Part shown: piece after piece, positions 45,345 through 56,649 of the stretch
Numbering within the stretch: the first letter of the stretch is position 1
Layout: each line of letters begins with the position of its first letter
Source of the DNA: Rhynchonema sp. JSB1_4
Taxonomy: Eukaryota > Nematoda > Chromadorea > Monhysterida > Xyalidae
NCBI GenBank assembly: GCA_030248065.1
Contig: JASAMV010005288.1
Span: 1 to 64,000 of the forward strand
Length of the DNA stretch: 64,000 nt
Reading direction: 5' to 3'
The notes under the pieces: generated by a model
The model's input: only the letters and a program-made list of their open reading frames with translations
Told to the model about the DNA's origin: nothing
Database searches by the model: none
Program-made: the position numbers and the translations under genes

Positions 45345-46703
45345 CCAGTCGATCCTTCACGTGGTACGCTGAATGTGTTCACGTTCAGATTTCCCCTAAT
45401 CGATGATCATCGTGACCAACCGGCTGCTGGTGCTGACTCAAAGAATAATGGACTCAGCCAGCGTAAGCGCTCAATGTGTCTCTCATCGACTGTGTTGATT
45501 TAGGCCAACGATTGGACGTTTAGGTGTTAACGGATATAAGCAGGTATCTGCCGAACCCAGCCAGATTTGTACGTACTTTGAATAGTGCCCCATGGCGCAA
45601 TACACACCCAATGTACACGTTTCTTGCGCCTTATCCTCTTTGATACACAAACAGTGATTACAAAACTAAAAGCTGAACATACATGTACAATACTTTGAAA
45701 GATTGAGCTTGATTGCAATGCGCGTGTGCAAGGATCGCCCGTTGCAGGTGGCACGTGGGACGAGTGGACCGACTGGAGTGTGTGCAGTAAATCGTGTGGC
45801 GCGTGTGGTATTCGAGTGCGACATCGGAATTGTCAGAACCCGCCTTGCAAGTCAGGCAACGTTCACTTAAATATTTCGTGATGTTTCATTTTGTATATCT
45901 GAAACAAACCACATTTCAGCGGACATTCACGCGAGTACCATCGATGTGCTTTCCTGACCTGTCCCGGCTACACAACTTGCACGCGAGTGAATTTCTACGA
46001 TGAACCATGCGGACCATTCGGGACACAAATTTGCTCAAAGTTTGTCGATGACTGCTGTTGTTTTTTGCATTATTTTCACGGGGACGTGGCAAATCTTTCA
46101 TTGTTTTCAAGACCTGTCGAAGTGAATTTCCGCTGTTCGCAAGAGACTTGCTGTCCGCCGTACAGCGACATCGGCGGCCGATGCGACCTGAAGTCACGTG
46201 ACGCTGACACGTTCGGTGATTGGTCTGAGTGGGGTGAGGCCTGAAATTCAAATTATTTTTAAATTTGAACTTCATCGAGACTCCGTGAATTTCAGGCACA
46301 TGCATTGGACCGCGTTGCGGCGGATGTGCGGTCCAGTCCAGACAGCGTGTGTGCGCTGGAGAGCTTTGTCGGTGCGTAGTATATATTATTTTGGGTCACC
46401 CTTATTGTAACTTCTCTCATCTTGACACGTCAGCGAGGCAAGATCAAAAATTAGAAATTCTATTTTTTTTTCAGCGGCGCTTCCACGGAGTCCCGTCGGT
46501 GTAATCGCAGTGCGTGTGGTAATTGCCGCGCATCGGATACTGCAGACAGGCAGGCTGATGTTTCACAGCTATACGATGAATGCAGACAGGTGGAAGCCGA
46601 CCAAATTTGTGACCAACAGAGACAATTATATTTGGATGCGGCGTTCAAATGCCCCTGTTGCAACCCACTGAAATCATATAATGGACAATGTGTGGATCCG
46701 TGA
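35906..46703 (+). CDS. Secreted astacin metalloprotease with EGF, CUB and TSP1 modules (NAS-type)
   Basis: Zinc endopeptidase. Exons: 35906-35956, 36390-36536, 36776-36869, 37111-37299, 41098-41221, 41331-41397, 42007-42140, 43909-43989, 44114-44229, 44298-44423, 44525-44637, 44759-44880, 44957-45072, 45133-45462, 45748-45850, 45920-46233, 46296-46371, 46475-46703; 2532 nt, 843 residues, all phases fit. Signal peptide [17 protein letters not shown]. The prodomain has FEGDI (aspartate switch, about 96-100) and a basic cleavage site RRVKR (about 133-137). Catalytic [12 protein letters not shown] (230-241) and Met-turn SDMHYGP (285-291) are intact. EGF-like [15 protein letters not shown] ([17 protein letters not shown] joined to [11 protein letters not shown]), a Thr-rich linker (about 494-603), TSP1 ([15 protein letters not shown]), a Cys-rich part, a second TSP1-like module ([17 protein letters not shown]) and a Cys-rich tail. 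It resembles nematode group V NAS proteins (moulting and cuticle roles). Confidence 0.93.
37395..38375. repeat. 29-bp minisatellite, block 1 (mixed orientation)
   Basis: Tandem units of roughly GGAACGATACAGGGAAGATTAACACATTT, about 29 bases, run from 37610 to 38260. Units in the opposite orientation lie at 37400-37555 and 38265-38380. There are no spacers between units, so this is not a CRISPR array. It lies in astacin intron 4. Confidence 0.85.
38395..39005. repeat. Inverted AATCCCGAAAA arrays around a triplicated TTAGGC unit
   Basis: AATCCCGAAAAAAA repeats (38395-38490) are mirrored by TTTTTCGGGATT repeats (38905-39002). Between them a unit of about 95 bp is present three times, each with (TTAGGC)3 followed by TGCCAGCCAGGAAGAC (near 38568, 38658 and 38750). 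Confidence 0.8.
39010..39725. repeat. 29-bp minisatellite, block 2 (opposite orientation)
   Basis: Units of CGTTCCAAATGTGTTAATCTTCCCTGTAT type, the reverse complement of block 1. Variants alternate CCAAATG and CCTAATG. With block 1 it makes a symmetrical inverted structure of about 2.3 kb. Confidence 0.85.
39819..41070. mobile_element. hAT-type MITE (family B) with a nested Harbinger-type MITE
   Basis: The ends CAGGGTTGGATTAAAAAA and complement are flanked by the 8-bp duplication ATCACGCA. It is interrupted at 40436-40726 by family C. Compared with 2513-3283 it also carries about 200 extra bases around 40041-40245. The right end is 27 bases before astacin exon 5. Confidence 0.85.
40436..40726. 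mobile_element. PIF/Harbinger-type MITE family C, copy 2 (nested)
   Basis: The GGCTGTGAGCAGATAAACGC ends are flanked by TTA on both sides. The uninterrupted family B copies at about 2943 and 5720 read GATAGCTTACGACACG or its complement, giving the empty site and proving a TTA target duplication. It includes long C runs at 40690-40712. Confidence 0.85.
41430..42000 (+). tRNA. tRNA-like sequence (pseudogene or SINE head) split by a MITE
   Basis: TAGCCAGTTGGTCAGTCGCATG (41435-41455) resembles an A-box and D arm. GGTTCGAATCC (41979-41989) is an exact B-box. The two halves are parted by the hAT-type element 41456-41946. Without it the spacing between boxes is near that of a tRNA. An intact cloverleaf was not established, so treat this as tRNA-derived rather than functional. 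Confidence 0.45.
41456..41946. mobile_element. hAT-type MITE (AAACG subfamily) in astacin intron 6
   Basis: The CAGGGTTGGGC ends are flanked by GTCGCATG / ATCGCATG (7 of 8). The right end is 60 bases before the catalytic exon of the astacin gene. Confidence 0.83.
42600..42960. repeat. Three tandem diverged units of about 155 bp in astacin intron 7
   Basis: CAATGTCACCATT..TTTCTCGACCCCGAAAACCT recurs near 42610, 42765 and 42920. GAGTTCCGGTTCCAGTTCCGGTTCTGG recurs near 42712 and 42870. No gene is recognised in it. Confidence 0.6.
43349..43853. mobile_element. hAT-type MITE (AAACG subfamily) in astacin intron 7
   Basis: The CAGGGTTGGGC ends are flanked by the 8-bp duplication CTCGTGTA (43341-43348, 43854-43861). 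It is 505 bp, close to the 1332-1847 copy in the same orientation. The right end is 55 bases before astacin exon 8. Confidence 0.88.
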
Positions 46704-49120
46704 CGCTGACGTTTCACTCATGTGTGAGCTACAGTATCGCACATCTTGCCATCACACTGTCTTTCATGATTTTTTTTAAAACTGTGAATAAAATATTATG
46801 GCACTTCATCTGAATAGGACAGGAAAGATTTGGCCGATTTGACTATTTGCGCAAGAATTTAACTACTGATTCTGTTTGTTCTGTTCAGTAACCGCCGGGC
46901 GCGGTGGCGCAAAAGCGTATTTCATATATCTTGCGCTCTCCCACCTCAGTTTGTAAATTCCTTTTTTTCTCAAAGGACATACGCGTGCGTTAAACAACGC
47001 TGCTGTTCGCGGAAGCAAGCAACAAAATTGAACAAAAAAGCTCAGGCAGCAAGTTGTCACCCTCGTGTTTGGGTTCGCAAACAGGATCCCCGGTGGCGGT
47101 TGTGCCACAAAAAATCTGAACGGATACCGAGCGCCCCACACCCTCGCCCCAATGCCATGTGTGGTCCGAGTTTTGGGCACATCGCGTCGGGGACCCCTGG
47201 AACCGGACTCCCAGCGGACGTGGTTTCTGCTGCTTCACCATTTCAAACATAAACTTCACTCTCGCTGTCGTGGTATGGTTTCCGACTTGTCGTTCCGATG
47301 TTTGAACCTCGACTGGTACGTTTTGTTCGCGTGCGGTTTGCTTGTTTTGTTACTTTCATGTTGTACTCATGTGTTGTCCATTTCTTCTTGGGGTTGTCGT
47401 TGATAAGGTCATTCGTGCGAGCGATCAGGTAAAAACTTCAACTTGAAAACTTGTCCAATTTGATTGTAATTATTGATTTTATTGCTCTAAGGTGGAAATA
47501 TTCTAAGAGGTTCACACAAAAAAGTAGTCAGAAAACCACTGATTCAATGTGGTAAACAATCAGAATTCAAATATATTATGTTATGAATAACACACAAAAC
47601 AAAACACCAACAGGGAATTAAAAAAATAGTCTAAAGCAAAATTATTTGAACCATATACATATACATACATACGTATGTATAACGGACAGGCTTCGAGACA
47701 AAAAGTGAAACTATACTTTCTACTGTATTGGTGTGTAGCACGCAGGATTGCAAAAGACAGAATGGAAATGGACTTTGACAACTCGACTTTAGTCTATGAC
47801 AAACAAATACATAGCAAAGTGAAGCAGCGCACAACAATACGCACGATATTAAAATGCGCTCTTTAAGTTCAATGAATATTTGCTTTTGCTTGATGCCAAG
47901 TCACAAGCTGTTTCACGAAATTGGAAGAGAAAACGAGACTGTTAATTTTGACCACGACGTGAATTATAGGCTAAAATTGAATAAATCGCAATCACAGCAC
48001 AAATGAAGATCACTAGAAAACAAAGGGAAAATCTGGGCTAATCAAGGTTTTTGCAATATTCTTGAAGTCGTTCATTTGGAAGAGCATCCGAATTTTGGCA
48101 TTATTAATCACACAGATTTGGTATATAATTGTATGTGCTCGTACATAATACGGAAGATGAACAATTACACGATTACACAATGAAAATGTTCCTTATTTTG
48201 ACACGAATTTGACTAATATACATACCTTGGTACAATTTCCCAACCTAAGATCGCGAAAACACATTATTTGTTATAACTCTTCCGCTAAGGCAGCATTTGT
48301 AAATGAGTGCATACATTGTATTGTATAAATGAAAGTTTTGCAAGGTGTTTACGCAGATATTTGAAGAACTAATGCAAGCAAAACAAAACCAAACAACAAA
48401 ACTGGAGACCACAAACAACATAGAAACACTACATAAAATGAAAGATAACATCAAAATTACCGTAATTATGGAACAGAGATCATGAATTTACGCAGAGAGC
48501 TCGAGGGAAGACAAATAGAAAGTTGTAAAAACAGAAAATAGAAAAAATAGAAAAACAGCACACAAAATGCCAGGGAATCTTGGAGAAACAAAGATATACC
48601 TACAGTAGGTGTATGCTTGTAGGTTATAGGAAGCGCATGATAGAACGAAACTATGAAACTACAATCTATAGTACTGTATAGCACAACAGAATTCACGCAG
48701 AAGAACCAAGCAGAAAAGAAAAACCGTGAGAAACAAAAAATAAACAGTAGTGCCAAGAAAAAGTGCATCATAATAAACGGAAAATCTGCTGTACATTATA
48801 GCTGTTGTTTCGCAAAGTGCAAAAATAGAATGTTTGTGTGGTCAGGTGTACGCAAAATAAACGTACTGTATTGTTCCATATTGAATTTATTGCAAGAGCA
48901 AATACAAAAACGTATAAAAAATCTAAAAGTGGAGATTTCCAATAGCACACGTGAGAACGGGATGAACGCATTTTGACAAAATGTGAAAAAAACACCCAAA
49001 ATAATCGAAATTTAAAAATTAAAATCAAGTTGTAAGCTCAAGCTTGGAGCTATGATCCAGTGAGGCGACGTGAGATTTGAATTCGTCCTGAAACAGGGTA
49101 TCCAAGGGGAAACTTTGCGT
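46704..49120. other. 3' flanks of the convergent astacin and zfh genes
   Basis: An AATAAA lies near 46788, a likely astacin polyadenylation signal. On the minus strand AATAAA (plus TTTATT near 48886) could serve the zfh gene. The rest is A-rich; short frames near 46863-47260 show no recognisable domain. Confidence 0.5.
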
Positions 49121-52100
49121 TTATTTTTGGACAGATTCAGGCTTAAAACGTTCAGTGCGTGAACATGATGTGAACATGCGAACCTGTTTGCCTAATCGCA
49201 CATCGCACATGGTGCATTCGTAGTGCGTTTGGATGAGTTTGAATGCGGCCTCTTTTGATTGACAGATCGAGCGCTGATGATTAGTGAACAACTCGTCAGA
49301 TTGGAATACGGTCACGCATTTGCGGCAGGCCCAACCGACCTGCAAGTGATATATTGAACAAGTTGCGGGAATATATTGGGCACAGTTCGGCGCTATGCCC
49401 TGACGGCAATAAAGCACGAAGAAGGACATAGAGCTATAGATGGGCTAACATATCACAATGGTCAACTCAAGTGGTCAAATCACGTCGTCAACGTACAGCA
49501 GTCCCTAGCAGGGTTAGATTAAAAAAAGTAAAAATTTTCTCGTAAAAAATTTTTTTTTAAAACTTGGCCACTTTTTTATTTTAAAATTTTAAAAAGTAAG
49601 TCCACTTTTTATTATTTTTTCCTTTTCGTTATTTCTCACTTTTTTAAGGTAAAAAGGCACGTTTTCATGCGTTTTATTGCTCATCATGCTCAAAAAATCG
49701 CCTGCGGCGCTTATATTTCAGTTTAAAATGGTGTTGTAGTGGACTCATACAGTTCCCAGACATCCCAACAATCGCTGCATATATACAGTAATATAGGACA
49801 CCATATACCGTATTCTGTACAGTTATTGAGCGTGTCGTAAGCTATCGCCAGACTCCACGTTGCTCGCCTATTTGCAGTTGTGTGGATTTGTCATTTGATG
49901 CTTTTGTCACACAACATGAGCGTGGTGCGTCTTTATCTCTCAAATTTATCCCCAAATTCACAAAGAGAAGGTTGGTCTTCCCTTTGTCATATATTTTTAA
50001 GTTTTTTTTTAAAAAGTTCGATAATAAAATTTTTTTAATCCAACCCTGGTCCCTAGTGAGCGAGAGAAATATGACACAGCCCCAAAAGTGCATTAGCGCC
50101 GACGACTTGTGTCAATGACATCAGGACAAGCCGACGTCTCACAAACAATCATAATAATAAAACACGCAATTTCAGTCAAAACCTGCAGATCTTTCGGCTG
50201 CAAACATCGGTAGTCGGCGGCCGACAGGGTCGACTTCAAATCAGTCATCTTCTTGCCGTCTTGCGTAAAGGTGACCTCGTGGCAAGAGGAGCGCTGCATG
50301 GCCGATACGATGATTTGCATGACGTTCGTGGGGATTTGTAGCAGTTGAACCGGCGTGCCTAATAGAGACGGGTCGAAGAACATCGGGGGCATGCCTGCAA
50401 AATGAAGGGCTGCTTCGTGTTCCAGCCTTATTTTGTGGAGTTCGTGGTGAACCTCCTACACAGATGGTGAGTGACAACGTGCGAGTGAACTGTCTCAGTC
50501 TGCCCAATCAACCGACAAAAAGAAGTGAATATTTTTCATACGCGCATTTACTGAACGAAAATTCGAGTAGCATATCATCCAGGTTCACTGACTGTTGTTG
50601 ATGGTCGGTAAACTAAAGGTTGAAGTTGTTTATCAGTAGTTGATGCCCAAGTGAACCGCGAGTGTTATCACGTCCAACAGAGGCGCGATATTTCGAAAGT
50701 ATTGATAATACTCTGACCAATCCGGGCGAAAAACAATAAATTCTCACTAAAAATAATCAACAATCGTGTACCTGGATACATCATTGGATTGTAGCCAAAC
50801 GGCTGTTGTGCCCCAGATGCTGTAGTGCCAGCGCCAGCAAACGGATTGTTGCCCAGATCAGCCGAACTGGGCCCATTGACGTTATTATTGTCCTTGCTGC
50901 TGCTTGCCAGCCTTGCGCGCTTCGGTCCACTTGGCTGGGCACTAGTGTCACTCGGGTTCACACTGGCGCTACGGGACTGACTCGGAGTGTTGGCGCCCGA
51001 GCCGGATACAGTGCCGCCCGCTTGTAGATTGTCATCAGTGCCCAACGCACGCAAATGTGCGCGCACAGCACATACGTGCTCACTGGTGAAAATGTGGTCT
51101 TGTAGCGTCTGGAAGTTCTTGCCCGTGTACGTCACACCGCAGATGGCACATTTGGATGGCGAGACCTGTACGATTAGACCTTTGGCGTAGACGAATTTTT
51201 AAAATTTCGAACGTAGATTCTTCACAGTTCAGAAATATCGACAGTTCAAGCAGCATGTGGAATCGTGGAGGTTCCCAAAATTATGAATGTTGTTTCAGCC
51301 TAACTAGATTCTGCATTCCTGCGATACACTTTGATGGATATCCTTTGAATGATTGAAACACAGGGACAGATCTGATCTGGTCACCATACAAACCGGTGAA
51401 CTATACAAACGACGCCAAAACTAAGGTTCAGGGACTAAAACGCGAAACTTCAGTCCCCTATCAATATACCTGAACGATATCATTTGGGGTCGCCGTGCCG
51501 CTACCACCTCGGCTCTTTCGTTCTTTGGCGCGCGCGTTCTGGAACCAAACTTGCACGACGCGTTTGTGCAGACCGATTTCCATTCCCAAACGTTCGCATT
51601 CGGCCATCGACGGTGTTTTGTAGTCCTGTGCACGGTTGAAAATCTTTAGCTAGCTGACGTTTCACAAGTAGTGCTTTCGCAAAAAAACGTAAAACAAGGT
51701 GTTAGCTATCTATGTATGTACATGATGTTTCACATTTGGTAGGGAGCGTCTGACCATCTAAAGTCCCGCTCGACTTATACACACCTGGAAGATGTACTTC
51801 ATGATCTGGACCTGCATGGGCGTCAAATGTGTTCTGAATCGCTTCGACGACGCCCCGCGTTGCAGCGAGCCAGGGGTGAGCAGACGCCGACCCGCCGATG
51901 ACGCGGGGCTCGCCAGAAGGTTACCCGTCGGCGATGGGGAGTCTTCGTCCTGAACGAAGGGTTGTCAGGGGTGAGCAATGGATTGGCATGAGCAAAATGT
52001 AGTAAAAAATAGTGACGACTGCAGTCTATCCTCTAAATAGCCGGTGTCTGTTTTGTGTTGCACCATAGGCACCTCTCAGCAATCTGTGGCCATAGACAAC

Positions 52101-55100
52101 GGAAAAATCAAAAATATAACTCACAAATTTGAGGGTCACAATTTTACTGTTATCAGAGGATAAACAAAAAATGGGCCGATTAGAAACACGCGCCAACTTC
52201 ATACCTGATCCTGACTGTAGGTAGTGGACGCGGCGTCATCAATCAAATCATCGCTACTGTCTGGCTGTTGGGACAGGTCTAAAGGGGGTGACCCACCACC
52301 GTTGGCTTGCTGTTGGGTCTGACGTTGCTGGCCTGAAAAATCAAGGCGATAGTTTTAACCGGAGGGCGTCCATGGTCCGACATATCATGGAAGCTCGTAC
52401 CAAGTCGTCTGAGCAACTCCAACGCCTGGGCGGGATCGGACATGACCCCGCCCTCTGCCTGCTGATTGGCCAGCTGCTGGATCATTGTGCGCAAAATCGA
52501 CGCGTCAACATTGTTTTGGTCGGACGGCGTTTGTGTGGAGTTCTTGTTGTGCTGAAAGTGTCGAATATAAAGTAATGTTTCACAAATGATTCAGACTTTC
52601 GACAGCGACGAAAATTGAGTCGTCTGTTTGTGGGAAAACAGCCTCAAACGGACAACTTATTGCATACGCACATCAGACGGCGATACGTAAAGGACAGTTT
52701 TGTTATCCTGTCCATTGGTATGTATCATTATCGTGATGTCCACACACCACTGGGACACAACATAAACGTTAGCTCCAGTAGCCTTGTGATAGCTACTAAG
52801 CTGGGACAGACATTTTTCGTCACCGAACCGAGTGTTCACGGCGGACCAAAGTACCGTTCACTCACATAACACAAGGACTGACTTTATACCCATTTAAAAA
52901 CCAGAGTACAGTAGCAAATCTGCTGAAAAATTTCGTCATACCTCATTCTCCATCGGGAACATTGCGTCGAGATTCGGTTTCGGCATACTCGAATGTTTGC
53001 GGTTCAGGTGATGTTCCATTTGCGCCTTGGTTTGTAACGTCGCGGTGCAATAGGGACAGGAGGAGCCGACGGACCGCGGTTGCGACCCGTCCAGACCCCC
53101 AGAACCAGACATGTCGATTGTCAGGGCATCCGAAGGCTCATCTTCGTTATCGCTCTCGGGCAGATTGTGCACATTCTGTGGGGATGCATATCTGGACTAA
53201 TACTGTTGTTATCAACGCAACTACCTGCGCGATTCGTGCAAACGCAGCTGGCTGGGAACACGAAACACAGGCAGTTGCGTTCACAACAATGGCGTAAGCC
53301 CGGATCTCAGATTTTTTTTAATTCAAGTTTTGTTTTTTACTCCGTTTTCCCACTTTTTACGCCACGCACGCCACGCGGGTATCTTACTTGCAATATTTCG
53401 AAACGCAGGAAATCTGTGATTCGACGACTGACTGACGACGACCCCGCAATGCCGGCATGCTAATTCTTGTTTTCATGCCTATATAACCACTGTGGTTGCT
53501 TCATATGTATGCAAGAAAGATTGATCACCGAATTTCCGAAAACCACCCAAATACGCCGCCACTTACCAATTTGTGCTCATTGAGACTCTGTGCATCAGCA
53601 AACGACGCTTGACAATGTCGACAACTGAACGGGTCGGAAGCTGTGGTCGCACTTTTGTTCGTGTGCTCGACCATCGCCATAAAATCATTGCTGTTCTCAT
53701 TGCTACCTGAAACATCAAGGAACAGAGGTTCCGCTGATTCAGGGTGTCAACACCTTAACGCTGAAATGTTTCGATCCCAACCAAACCGACCTATGATGCC
53801 CTTGAAGCAGAATTTCTGCTGATGCTGAATCAACTCAATGTACCGCTGGAAGACCACACGACATTTGTTGCACTGAAATATTACGGTAGGTAATCATCTG
53901 GTTACGATAGTCGACTACGGTAATAAAAGTGAAAGCGCTACCTGAAAATGTGCGCCACTGGTTCGTGTGAATCGATCGTTACCTGCCATTGATGGAGGCA
54001 TGCTCTCACCCTCACCACTACTTCCGCCGCTGCTACCGACTCGATGCGGCTGGTTCTCGTACACCTACAGTATGACACGTGAGTTACGGTAATGTTAGTT
54101 GGTTCTCCGGGTACAGTAGTCTGACCGAGCATAATACAGTACATTTATTTTTTGGTTCTGCATATTCTTGTTGGCATGACCAGGGACAGTAGAGCCAGAG
54201 GTGAACACATAAAAGATGCAGGCGAATACTATTGCTGTCAACACAACTGTCTATGATTCGTGCAAATACAAATGGCTGGGTTGTCTGTCATATACAACAC
54301 ACGTGGACAGAACGACCGCGACAAATGCGTCGAAAACAATCTGCGCTTATACGTTTATACGAAACACGGGCACAAGCGTAGACAGCATTACCGTAAGCCA
54401 AAATAGCAACTACATTACCTTTCTGGCTTTCTGCCTGGCATTCTGGAACCAGACCACAATCACCCTCGGACTGAGTTGCAACTTTTTCGACAGAAACTCC
54501 AAGTCATCGTCCTTTGGGTACGCCTGTTTCTCGAAGAAATCCTGCAGCGTCGTCAGTTGAAATTCGGTGAACCGCGTGCGATTTGCTCGACGACCTGAAT
54601 GATAGACTTTCTTATAGAGAATTCAAAAAAAACAAAAACAAAAACAGAAACGGAAAGCAATCGCTGAGAGCATTCGATGGCCGGAGTGAACTCGAAGATG
54701 AATACAATTTACTCATCTCCTGAATGACCCAGAGCTTGGCATAAAAATCTGCTGTTTACCTCCAGTTCTTTGTGACAAACAGTGCAAGAGCATGACCGAA
54801 GATATTTTCTATCACGCTATTTTAGAGGATGGGCCGTATTTGTACGGTCACTTTTGATATCAGGCAGGCTCATGAGAGCAGCCGGAGTAAACTGACAATA
54901 ATTTAATAAAAAAGCCAAATCCAAAAGCATCCCTCAAATCCGACCTGAATTGATGACAGACGAGGCTATGGATGGCAGATTATCGGTGCTGTAGGTGTTG
55001 CTGTCACTAAACGATATTCCACTGTTACCATTCACACTTTGATTGTCATTCATGTTGTTATTATCAGGATTTGGCGATGGTTCGCAATTATTTGTTGGCA

Positions 55101-56566
55101 TGTCCTGACTCTGTTGCTGTTGTTGTTGTTGCTGCTGTATCATGGAATTATTTGATGCAGCGCTCAACAGTAAATTGAAAGGATTGGCTGCTGACAACAA
55201 AGCAGCGGCCATCGCGGCGTTTTGGTTCGCATTTGGGATTAAACCTGGGTAGAATATAGAAAGAATATGCCTTAAGTTTAAGTTATCATATTGTGTTGGC
55301 GCTACACCGCTGTGCACATTGCACAAGCAGTCATATGTTTTATGAAACAAAGGAATGCCGCAGGTGGTGATGTTCTGGCGTGACATGGTCATCTGATGCG
55401 TTCACACTGACGATGACCTGATCCTGGTGCACCTCCCAGGTATGAAAAAAGGTCGAAATGGGCAAACCAAAGACGCGCATTTGTGAAACTCAAAAACACA
55501 ACACAGCTAATACAATAGGTGCGTTGAAACATCGTCCGATTCAAACCCTACCTATATCATGGCTACTTATCACCACAATCGGGCATTGACCGCCAACACC
55601 GCACAAAAACGCAATGCCACCACTGTATACCTGTCGCTGCCACACCGCTGCCGTATGCCGAGCATTGTGCAGCATCGCTGAGTCGTTTGAGGGCCTCCTG
55701 CGCTGAGAAGACCGCGCCGAACGTCGTTGGATTGTTGGGCCCGCCCGTCTCGACAGGAGGTGTCGGGGATGGGGATTGCTTGATCTCGGATTTGATGTTG
55801 CTGGTTGTCTCAGACACGGACACACTTCGAACTGGTTGGGGGTTGTTGTTGGCACCACTGCTCGATGTGGGCTTCGCATTGGCCAGCGCGTTTTCGCTGT
55901 GGAACTGGAATTAATATGAAACATCAGACTGGGGACCGTTAGTTGGGTCTAAATGTGAAACATCATGGCCTTTGTAGAATTTAGTGGATTGGAATGTCCC
56001 TAGGTCACATGACCCGACTATAACTGACAACATAGCTGATGTTTCACCAAGAGTACGTAATAGTAGATAGCGTACCTTCATTGTGTCGGACACCTCATCA
56101 TTAGTGAGCGGTATGACCTTTGCCTCTCCAGTTTTCTCATAAGTGTCGAGATCAATACCCATAGATGGCGGAATGTTGAAGTTGTATGGGCTGTCCTTAT
56201 TCTTCTGACGTTCTTTGAACAGCGTGTTGCGAAACCAGTGCTTGATCACTTTCTGTGGCAGACCCGACTTTTGGGACATCAGCGCGATCTGTTCTTCCGT
56301 TGGCGAGTTGTTGATATCGAAATACTCGCGCAGAACCTGTACGAAATCGTTGGTTTTTATTTAGGCTTTATGCTTGTCTGTGTTTCGTGCAGATGCAGCA
56401 GAGCAGCTGTTATCGTCAAACGAACTGCGTTATAAGCAACCTTGTATCCATCTCTCCTCGCTCATTTATTGTTGCTGTCGCCCCGCTATGGCTAGGACGC
56501 ATCGTATAGTCCGTCCACCAGCTCAGCACTGCGCCGGCCCCTCCCCCCACCAAAAAAAAAAAAGAG

Positions 56567-56649
<83 letters not shown>

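Noticed and set aside
44966..45382. Minus-strand open frame rich in Val
   Set aside because: It is the antisense of the ACA/Thr repeat in the astacin linker.
46863..47260. Overlapping open frames on both strands between astacin and zfh
   Set aside because: No recognisable domain, no splice support and no start context; left as spacer.
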